From CAJCJE01 sp035948315 (lineage in GTDB: Bacteria; Actinomycetota; Actinomycetes; Mycobacteriales; Pseudonocardiaceae), in NCBI GenBank assembly GCA_035948315.1, contig DASZJG010000049.1, forward strand, positions 62,001-126,000: a stretch of 64,000 bases of DNA, in the 5' to 3' direction. Both the position numbers and the translations under genes were made by a program. Below the pieces are notes generated by a model. The model searched no databases and had not been told where the DNA came from. It was given only the letters and a program-made list of their open reading frames with translations. Positions within the stretch are counted from its first letter, which is position 1. Each line of letters starts with the position of its first letter. This document shows positions 17,925 through 24,887 of the stretch, in pieces.

Positions 17925-18829
17925 CACGTCCGCCCTCCGAGCAGGTCGCCGAAGCGCTCCGTCAACGAGCACTGTTGCCTGCTGAACTCGCGGACCGTCC
18001 CGGTGCTCAGCGCGGTCGCGAGGATGACCTGGTCGTCCGCTTCCGCGTCGATCTCCAGCACGATCCGGGAACCGGCGATCGCGCGCACCCGCGTGCCGGG
18101 CAGGTTGTCGGCCCAGCCGGGCGGCGCGTCCGGGGCGTCCACGATCACCGTGTCCAGGTGGCCGGTGCGCAGTTGTGCCGGCGTGCCAACGGCAACCGAT
18201 TGTCCATTGTGGAGTAGGCAGATCCGGTCGCAGATCCGCTCCGCGATGTCGAAGGCGGCAGCGGAGAACAGCACGGCCGCGCCGCTGTTCGCCTTCTCCC
18301 GCAACACATTGCTCAACACGTCGACGCCGACCGGGTCCAGATCGGTGAACGGCTCGTCGAAGGCGAGCACCTCAGGGCCGGGCATCAGCGCGATGGCCAA
18401 CTGGGCGCGCTGTTGGTCCGCGGGCGGCAGGCTGTTGATCCGGCGTGAGCGGAACCCGCGCATACCGAACCGATCAAGCCAGCGTTCGGCCTCGCGGTGC
18501 GCGTCGTTGATCGGCAGCCCGTGCAGTTCGCCCAGATACACCAACTGTTCGACGAGTCGAAGCTGTGGGTAAAGGCCGCGTTCGGCAGGCAGATAGCCGA
18601 TCGCGTCGCGTTGGCGGATGTCGATCGGCCGTTCGCGCCAGCGCACCGTACCCGTGTCGGCGGGTAGCACGCCTGCCGTGATTCGGATGGCGGTGGTCTT
18701 GCCGGCGCGGGCGCCGCCGACCAGTCCGACCAGCTCACCGGCGTCGACCCGCAGGCTCAGCTCGCGTAGCGCGGTGAGTTCGCCGTACCGCTTGCTGATC
18801 CGGTCGATCTCCAGTGCGGCCTGCGCCAC
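17921..18829 (-). CDS. ABC transporter ATPase (NatA-like) with degenerate motifs
   Basis: The cytoplasmic ATPase partner of the permease, 302 residues. The Walker A site is GGARAGKTT (about 38-46) and Walker B is EVLAFDEPFTDLDP (about 153-166), so nucleotide binding and the catalytic glutamate look intact. The signature sequence, normally LSGGQ, reads LPPADQQ (about 134-140), and the switch histidine after FSS is replaced by alanine in FSAAAFD (about 188-194). A C-terminal domain of about 90 residues follows. The GTG at 18829 follows GGAGGAGGC; an upstream start would add fourteen residues. It is head of a three-gene operon. The altered motifs suggest reduced or asymmetric ATP hydrolysis, or a regulatory rather than transport role. 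Confidence 0.85.
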   Translation of the reverse strand: MAQAALEIDRISKRYGELTALRELSLRVDAGELVGLVGGARAGKTTAIRITAGVLPADTGTVRWRERPIDIRQRDAIGYLPAERGLYPQLRLVEQLVYLGELHGLPINDAHREAERWLDRFGMRGFRSRRINSLPPADQQRAQLAIALMPGPEVLAFDEPFTDLDPVGVDVLSNVLREKANSGAAVLFSAAAFDIAERICDRICLLHNGQSVAVGTPAQLRTGHLDTVIVDAPDAPPGWADNLPGTRVRAIAGSRIVLEIDAEADDQVILATALSTGTVREFSRQQCSLTERFGDLLGGRTW

Positions 18830-18933
18830 TCGTGCCTCCTCCGCGTCACGCCAAGTATGCCGGGTGGCCAAGCACCGACGGCCGGATCGGCGGCCCGAGG
18901 GAGAGGATAACGACTATCGCCCGGCCGCACTCC

Positions 18934-20388
18934 TCAACATCCCTCGAACTCCGCGAGGCACCGCGTCACCAGCGCGGTGACCTCGGGCAGCGCGGCCGCC
19001 CGGTCCGCGTCGACAAGGCCCAGCCGGGTCCGCCGGTCCAGTACGTCCTCGACGGTCAGCGCGCCCTCGTCCCGCACCGCGCGCAGCACGTCGCCCCGGG
19101 TCACCGTCGTGCCCGGCCGCACAAGCTCATCATCCACAGTGGACTTCTCGGTGTCGGCGAGACGGATGTTCCTGGTACGAGCGACTCCCGCGGTCAGGCC
19201 GCGCCCGGCCACCAGCGCGTCGACCGCGTCCTGCGCCATCCGTCGATACGTGGTCAGCTTCCCGCCGACCACGGTGACCACCCCGTTCGAACCGGTCACC
19301 ACCGCGTGCCGGCGGGACAGATCTGCCGTCTTCCCGCTGCCCGAGGCCACCAGCGGCCGTAGTCCTGCGAACCGGCCGATCACGTCGTCCCTGCTCAACG
19401 GTCGCGCCAGCGCGGACGAACCGACCTCAAGCAGGAAGTCCACATCCGACTCGGGAACCGTTGGCACGTCCGGGATCGGTCCGTCCAGCGGCTCGTCGGT
19501 CAGGCCGAGGTAGCAGCGACCGTCCTGCTGGGGCAACAACAGCGCGAACCGGTTGAGCGAACCGGGAATCGGCACGGTCAACGCGGTTGCGCCGATGCCG
19601 AGCTTGGCGCCGTCCAGCACCAGGTGCGACCCGCGCGAGGGCCGCAGCCGCACCGAATCGACCAGTTCGCCCGCCCAGACACCGGTCGCGTTCAACACCG
19701 AGCGCGCGGCGAACCGGAACGCGTGCCCGCTGACCAGGTCGCGCACGCGTGCGCCGTCCGCGTCGAGTTCCTCGGCGCGCATTCTGGTCAGGATCCGCGC
19801 GCCGTAGCCGGCCGCCGTGCGGGCCAGCGCAACGACGAGCCGGGCGTCGTCCACCAGCTGTCCGTCGAAGGACAACAGCCCGCCGCGCAACCCTTCCCGC
19901 CGCAACCCCGGCACCAGCGCGACGGCTTCGACCGCCGACACCTTGCGCGGCGGCGGCAGGATCTTCGCCGAGGTGCGCGCGGCCCGGCGCAGGAGATCCC
20001 CGGCGTGCAGACCCAGCCCTGCCAGCATCGCGTTGCGTGTCGGGAGTCCGTCGTGCAACGGGAGGAGTTGCGGCAACGTCCGGATCAGGTGTGGCGCGAC
20101 GCTGCCCATCAACACGCCGCGCTCGACCGCGCTCTCGTAGGCGAGGCCGACATCGCCGTTGGCCAGGTAGCGCAGGCCGCCGTGCACCAGCTTGCTGGAG
20201 AAGCGCGAGGTACCGAAGGCGAGATCCTGCGCCTCCACCAGCGCGACCGACAGCCCGCGCGTCGCCGCGTCCAGCGCCGCGCCGACACCGGTCACCCCGC
20301 CGCCGACCACCAGCACGTCCACGATGCGCCCGTCCGCCAGCTCGGCCAGTTCCCGCGCCCGCCGCGCGACGTTCAGCGACGTGTCCAT
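18934..20388 (-). CDS. glpD: FAD-dependent glycerol-3-phosphate dehydrogenase
   Basis: GlpD oxidises sn-glycerol 3-phosphate to dihydroxyacetone phosphate and passes electrons to the quinone pool. The 484-residue product has the FAD-binding VVGGGVTGVGAALDAATRG (about 25-43), SRFSSKLVHGGLRYL (about 60-75), the NATGVWAGELVD block (about 225) and VVTVVGGKLTTYRRMAQDAVD near residue 370, then the C-terminal helical DAO_C domain. The ATG shares a base with the stop of the upstream tetR gene (TGATG), so they are coupled. Order and orientation (glpD-tetR, divergent flavoprotein) match mycobacterial Rv2249c-Rv2250c-Rv2251. The product could feed or drain DHAP for the neighbouring alkyl-DHAP-synthase-like enzyme. 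Confidence 0.93.
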   Translation of the reverse strand: MDTSLNVARRARELAELADGRIVDVLVVGGGVTGVGAALDAATRGLSVALVEAQDLAFGTSRFSSKLVHGGLRYLANGDVGLAYESAVERGVLMGSVAPHLIRTLPQLLPLHDGLPTRNAMLAGLGLHAGDLLRRAARTSAKILPPPRKVSAVEAVALVPGLRREGLRGGLLSFDGQLVDDARLVVALARTAAGYGARILTRMRAEELDADGARVRDLVSGHAFRFAARSVLNATGVWAGELVDSVRLRPSRGSHLVLDGAKLGIGATALTVPIPGSLNRFALLLPQQDGRCYLGLTDEPLDGPIPDVPTVPESDVDFLLEVGSSALARPLSRDDVIGRFAGLRPLVASGSGKTADLSRRHAVVTGSNGVVTVVGGKLTTYRRMAQDAVDALVAGRGLTAGVARTRNIRLADTEKSTVDDELVRPGTTVTRGDVLRAVRDEGALTVEDVLDRRTRLGLVDADRAAALPEVTALVTRCLAEFEGC

Positions 20389-21008
20389 CAGGGCTCCAGG
20401 GCGCGGTCGAGGATGGTCTCGAACTCGGCGAGCAGCGCGTCGCCGTCCAGGTCGCTGGTTGCCGGGTGGTGCGAGATCACGAACGCCTGACTGGTCAGGA
20501 AGAGCGCGCGCGCCTGCACGGCCGCCTCGCCCGCCCGGATGGAACCGTCGCGGTGGCCGGCCTCGATCCGTTCGACGAGCACGGCCTCGATCAACCGTTG
20601 GGTGCTGCCGATCCGCTCGAACAGGTAGGGCAGCAGGAGTTCGGGATCGCGGTCCAGGACGCTGATCATCAGCGGGTTCGTCCGCAACGCCCGAACCCCC
20701 GCGACCGCACTGGCGACGAGCTGGCCGCGCGCGGTCGGCCGTTCGACGGCCGATTCGGCGGCGTCGGCCAGTAGCGCGGTGAACTCCCTGGTCATCAGGG
20801 CGGCCATCACGCTGGTCACATCGGCGAACCGGCGGTACACGGTCATCCGGCTCACACCGGCGCGCCGTGCGATGTCGGTGAGCGTGGTGCGCCGCAACCC
20901 GACCGACAACACGCAGGTCCGGGCGGCGTCGAGCAGCGTGTCCTCGGCGACCCGGGTCGCGGGTGACCGAACCGACTGCTCCTCGTCGGTGTGACAACTG
21001 GACGTCAT
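20388..21008 (-). CDS. TetR family regulator upstream of glpD
   Basis: A repressor-type regulator of 206 residues. The N-terminal helix-turn-helix is complete: DTLLDAARTCVLSVGLRRTT then LTDIARRAGVSRMTVYRRFAD (about residues 22-64); the rest is the helical ligand-binding domain. The ATG at 21008 gives MTSSCHTDEEQ and lies only sixteen bases from the start of the divergent flavoprotein gene, so the regulator must sit on both promoters if it acts locally. It is coupled to glpD by a one-base overlap. No ribosome site is visible, so a leaderless transcript is likely. The ligand may be a phosphoglycerol or acyl compound, but nothing shows it. Confidence 0.88.
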   Translation of the reverse strand: MTSSCHTDEEQSVRSPATRVAEDTLLDAARTCVLSVGLRRTTLTDIARRAGVSRMTVYRRFADVTSVMAALMTREFTALLADAAESAVERPTARGQLVASAVAGVRALRTNPLMISVLDRDPELLLPYLFERIGSTQRLIEAVLVERIEAGHRDGSIRAGEAAVQARALFLTSQAFVISHHPATSDLDGDALLAEFETILDRALEP

Positions 21009-21024
21009 GTGTAACACTGTACCG
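21009..21024. promoter_or_regulatory. 16-base divergent start region of tetR and the flavoprotein gene
   Basis: The gap between the two divergent starts is only sixteen bases (GTGTAACACTGTACCG). A TAACACT-like -10 element is visible towards the plus-strand gene. GTGTGACAACTG (20989-21000) just inside tetR and GTGTAACACTG here look like repeated half-sites. Both transcripts are probably leaderless and co-regulated. Confidence 0.35.
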
Positions 21025-22674
21025 GTGAGCGAGTTGATTTCCCACACCCTCCGTGACCGGTGGGCCGACGAGCCCGCGACCCTGCCGCCGCACGCGCTGC
21101 GCTGGCTCGCCGACCGCACCGGCCTGCGCCCGGTATCAACGCCGCTGGTGCGGCTCACCTCGGGCACGGTGTCCTCGTCCGCGTTGCCGGCAGGCGCGCG
21201 GGCCGCGCTGGTCGAGGTGGTCGGGGCCGAGCAGGTGTGCGTCGAGGACGAGGCGCGACTCGGTCGCGCCGGCGGACTGTCCTATCTGGACCTACTGCGG
21301 TTCAGGGGCGCCGGCGAGATCGCCGTGCCCGATGCGGTGGTCACGCCCGCCGATCCGGCACAGGTACAGCAGGTTCTGCTGGTCTGCGCCGAACACGGGA
21401 TCGGCGTTGTGCCCTTCGGTGGTGGGACGTCGGTGGTCGGCGGGGTGGCCGCGTTGCGCGGCGACAAGGTCGCGGTGATCGCGCTCGACCTGTGCCGGCT
21501 CGACGCGCTGGTGTCGGTGGATCCGCTCTCGCACACGGCCGTTCTACAGGCGGGCGTGCGCGCGCCCGACGCGGAACGGCTGCTGGCTGCGCACGGCTTC
21601 ACCCTCGGACATGTGCCGCAGTCCTTCGAACGCGCCACCATCGGCGGCTTTGCCGCTACCCGCTCGGCAGGCCAGGCGTCGTCCGGGTACGGCCGGTTCG
21701 AGGACATGGTTGTCGGACTGCGGGTGGCGACGCCGCGTGGACAGTGGCGGCTGGGCGTCGCGCCCGCGTCGGCGGCCGGGCCGGACCTGCGGGCGCTGGT
21801 GGTCGGCAGCGAGGGCGCGTTCGGCGTGATCACCGAGGTGACGCTGCGGGTGCGGCCGGTGCCGACCGTGCGCCGCTACGAGGGGTTCGCGTTGGCGAGT
21901 TGGGAGGCGGGCAGCGCGGCCGTGCGCGCCCTCGCCCAGGAACGCGTGCTGGCCACCGTGACCCGACTGTCCGACATGGACGAGACGGAGATCTCCTTCG
22001 CGCTCAAGGGTGGCGCGCAGATCGCGGCGCTGCGTGGCTACCTGCGGGCGCGCCGGGTCAGCGAACCGTGCCTGCTGATCCTCGGCTGGGAGGCCGGGTC
22101 GGCCCGCGAGCTGACCAGGAAGCGGGCCGCGACGCTGGCCGCGCTGCGGCCGCACGGCGCCATCCGGCTGGGCCGGACGGTGGGCGCGGCCTGGGAGCAC
22201 GGCCGGTTCTCCGGACCGCGCCAGCGCGACACCCTGGTGGGCCACGGCATGTGCGTCGAGACCCTGGAAACGGCCACCAGCTGGGCGAAACTCTCCGAAC
22301 TGCGCACCGGGGTCCGCGAGGCGCTGATCGGTGAGCTGCACGCCGACGGCGTGCGACCCGTGGTCATGTGCCACGTGTCGCACGCCTACGAAACCGGCGC
22401 GTCGCTGTACTTCACCGTGCTCGTGCCGCGGTCGGCCGACCCGGTCGCGCAGTGGCAGCGGGCCAAGACCGCCGCGTGCCGGGTGATCTCCGGGATGGAC
22501 GGCACGCGCGGTCCGCTGGGCACCATTTCGCACCATCACGCGGTCGGCGTCGACCACGCACCCTATCTGAGTGCGGAAATCGGTGAGCTCGGTATCGAGG
22601 TTCTCGCCGCGGTGAAGCGGGTGCTCGATCCGGAGGGAATTGTCAATCCCGGTAAATTGCTGAGAATTCGCTGA
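21025..22674 (+). CDS. FAD-linked oxidase, alkyl-DHAP-synthase-like
   Basis: A flavoprotein of 549 residues of the VAO/PCMH family, closest to alkyldihydroxyacetonephosphate synthase, which exchanges an acyl for an alkyl chain in ether-lipid synthesis. The FAD domain shows the pyrophosphate loop VVPFGGGTSVVGG (about 130-142), VPQSFERATIGGFAATRSAGQASSGYG (in parts: VPQSFERATIGG, ATRSAGQASSGYG) and GSEGAFGVITEVTLRV (about 261-276). The C-terminal cap has the triple histidine GTISHHHAVGVDH, a hallmark of the ADPS group, and ends VLDPEGIVNPGKLL. I chose the GTG at 21025; the ATG at 21007 would overlap the tetR start. It is divergent from tetR-glpD, whose product makes DHAP. Whether this organism makes ether lipids is unknown. 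Confidence 0.87.
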   Translation: MSELISHTLRDRWADEPATLPPHALRWLADRTGLRPVSTPLVRLTSGTVSSSALPAGARAALVEVVGAEQVCVEDEARLGRAGGLSYLDLLRFRGAGEIAVPDAVVTPADPAQVQQVLLVCAEHGIGVVPFGGGTSVVGGVAALRGDKVAVIALDLCRLDALVSVDPLSHTAVLQAGVRAPDAERLLAAHGFTLGHVPQSFERATIGGFAATRSAGQASSGYGRFEDMVVGLRVATPRGQWRLGVAPASAAGPDLRALVVGSEGAFGVITEVTLRVRPVPTVRRYEGFALASWEAGSAAVRALAQERVLATVTRLSDMDETEISFALKGGAQIAALRGYLRARRVSEPCLLILGWEAGSARELTRKRAATLAALRPHGAIRLGRTVGAAWEHGRFSGPRQRDTLVGHGMCVETLETATSWAKLSELRTGVREALIGELHADGVRPVVMCHVSHAYETGASLYFTVLVPRSADPVAQWQRAKTAACRVISGMDGTRGPLGTISHHHAVGVDHAPYLSAEIGELGIEVLAAVKRVLDPEGIVNPGKLLRIR

Positions 22675-22687
22675 GATACGAATTTGC

Positions 22688-23113
22688 TCACGCCGCCTGC
22701 CTCACTCGGTCGAATGGCTCGGTCACTGGTTCATAGTCGCTTTTCGAGGACAGGCCCGCGGTGATGCCGGTTCGGTACGCGCGGTCCTCTCGGGCCTCGC
22801 GGATGTAGGTGGTGGCGCGAACTCCCTTGATGTGCTTGACCTTGTAGGCACACGGTTTGTGCTTGGTGCACAGCCGATGGGCGCTCGGGTTGTCCTTGAG
22901 TCGGTGCTTGCCGTGCGGCAGGTCGGTGTATTTCTCACCGAAGTGTGTGATGACGGTCTGCCGGAGGCCCGCGATTTTCCTCCGATGTCGCCGATAGATC
23001 TGGACTTCGCGAGTCACCATTCGGGCGGTGGTCGCGGCCAGCGCGGCGCTCAACAGGACGACAGCGATCAGCACGATTGCCTCTTTCCGCGGGGGACGAA
23101 TGGAATCGACCAT
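22688..23113 (-). CDS. hypothetical single-pass membrane protein, basic
   Basis: A 141-residue protein that I do not recognise. After a short basic start (MVDSIRPPRKE) comes one membrane helix, AIVLIAVVLLSAALAATTA (about 12-30), then a strongly basic cytoplasmic-type region rich in Lys, Arg and His with VQIYRRHRRKIAGLR, a Cys pair in LCTKHKPCAYKVK (about 82-94) and a tail with REAREDRAYRTG. Base composition is clearly less GC-rich than the neighbours, which hints at transfer. The ATG at 23113 has only a weak ribosome site; a GTG at 23140 would add nine residues. The gene lies alone between two convergent or same-strand units and next to two strong inverted repeats. Confidence 0.6.
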   Translation of the reverse strand: MVDSIRPPRKEAIVLIAVVLLSAALAATTARMVTREVQIYRRHRRKIAGLRQTVITHFGEKYTDLPHGKHRLKDNPSAHRLCTKHKPCAYKVKHIKGVRATTYIREAREDRAYRTGITAGLSSKSDYEPVTEPFDRVRQAA

Positions 23114-23171
23114 AAGCCACTGAATCGGAAAGATCAGCACCCAAAAACGAAGTCAATCCGATGGGAGGATT

Positions 23172-23193
23172 CCGATTTCAGGCCTGAAATCGG
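23172..23193. promoter_or_regulatory. 22-base perfect palindrome
   Basis: A perfect palindrome of 22 bases with half-site CCGATTTCAGG, centred on GGCC at 23182/23183, 59 bases upstream of the start of the orphan membrane protein gene. Its length and position fit an operator for a dimeric regulator; a terminator is less likely because there is no loop. Confidence 0.4.
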
Positions 23194-23234
23194 GTTACTC
23201 CATTCGTGTTTCATCGGGACCCTGATATGCGAGC

Positions 23235-23280
23235 GGCCGACCTGCGGATCTGTGATTATCCATCACTCCGCAGGCCGGCC
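23235..23280 (-). terminator. nested hairpin after the MDR oxidoreductase gene
   Basis: Outer arms GGCCGACCTGCGGA (23235-23248) and TCCGCAGGCCGGCC (23267-23280) pair with one mismatch; inside, GTGAT and ATCAC form a second short stem with loop TATCC. It lies about 70 bases past the stop of the minus-strand gene at 23353. Confidence 0.6.
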
Positions 23281-23352
23281 AAAACCCTGGATTTCGCCAC
23301 GAGCCGAGATTTCACGCCGTGAAACCGAATCGACGATTTGACAACCAGATTA

Positions 23353-24372
<1,020 letters not shown>

Positions 24373-24494
24373 CAGTGGTCCTCCAGATCGTTGTACGGGT
24401 GCTCGACTCATCGTTGCTCCGCACAACCACGGGTACCACTCGATAATTCCGAAACTGATCCGTTCAGTAATTAAGGGTGAGCGAGGACACCGGT

Positions 24495-24887
24495 TCAGTC
24501 CTCCGGCTCGGCGGCCTCACGCCTGCCCAGTCGAGGCAGCCGCGACTGCTTGCGCAACGCCTCCTGCAACGCCTCCAGGGTGCGTCCGACCTCGGCATCC
24601 GCGTCGCGTGGCGCGGTCATCGCCGTCGGCCTGGCCGGCTCGGGCATCGGCTCGACCTTGAGCCAGGTCTCGCCCCAGAGGTCCTCCATGGCACGTTCCC
24701 AGGCCAGCTCGACGCCCACTCGCGCGACCCGCTCCCGCTCGGACACCTGCGCCAGCGCGTTCTCCGCCGAGAGCACCTGCGCCGCCAGCCGGTCCACCAG
24801 GGCGCGGTCGGCCTCGCGCATCCGCTCGACGGCCTCGGTGTTCAGCCCGGCGATCTCCTTGTAGCGCCGCGCCGCGTCACCGTTCAC
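24495..24887 (-). CDS. coiled-coil protein, last gene of the FtsK-type cluster
   Basis: A 130-residue protein of unknown function. Residues about 5-70 are a continuous charged helix with heptad-like spacing (RYKEIAGLNTEAVERMREAD, LVDRLAAQVLSAENALAQVS), likely a coiled coil; then comes a proline-rich turn (KVEPMPEPARPTAM) and another helix (VGRTLEALQEALRKQSRLP) with an acidic tail. Its ATG lies inside the 3' end of the ATPase gene (eleven-base overlap), so the two are translated together. The overlap argues that it is a dedicated partner of the ATPase, perhaps an adaptor. I do not recognise the family. Confidence 0.72.
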   Translation of the reverse strand: MNGDAARRYKEIAGLNTEAVERMREADRALVDRLAAQVLSAENALAQVSERERVARVGVELAWERAMEDLWGETWLKVEPMPEPARPTAMTAPRDADAEVGRTLEALQEALRKQSRLPRLGRREAAEPED

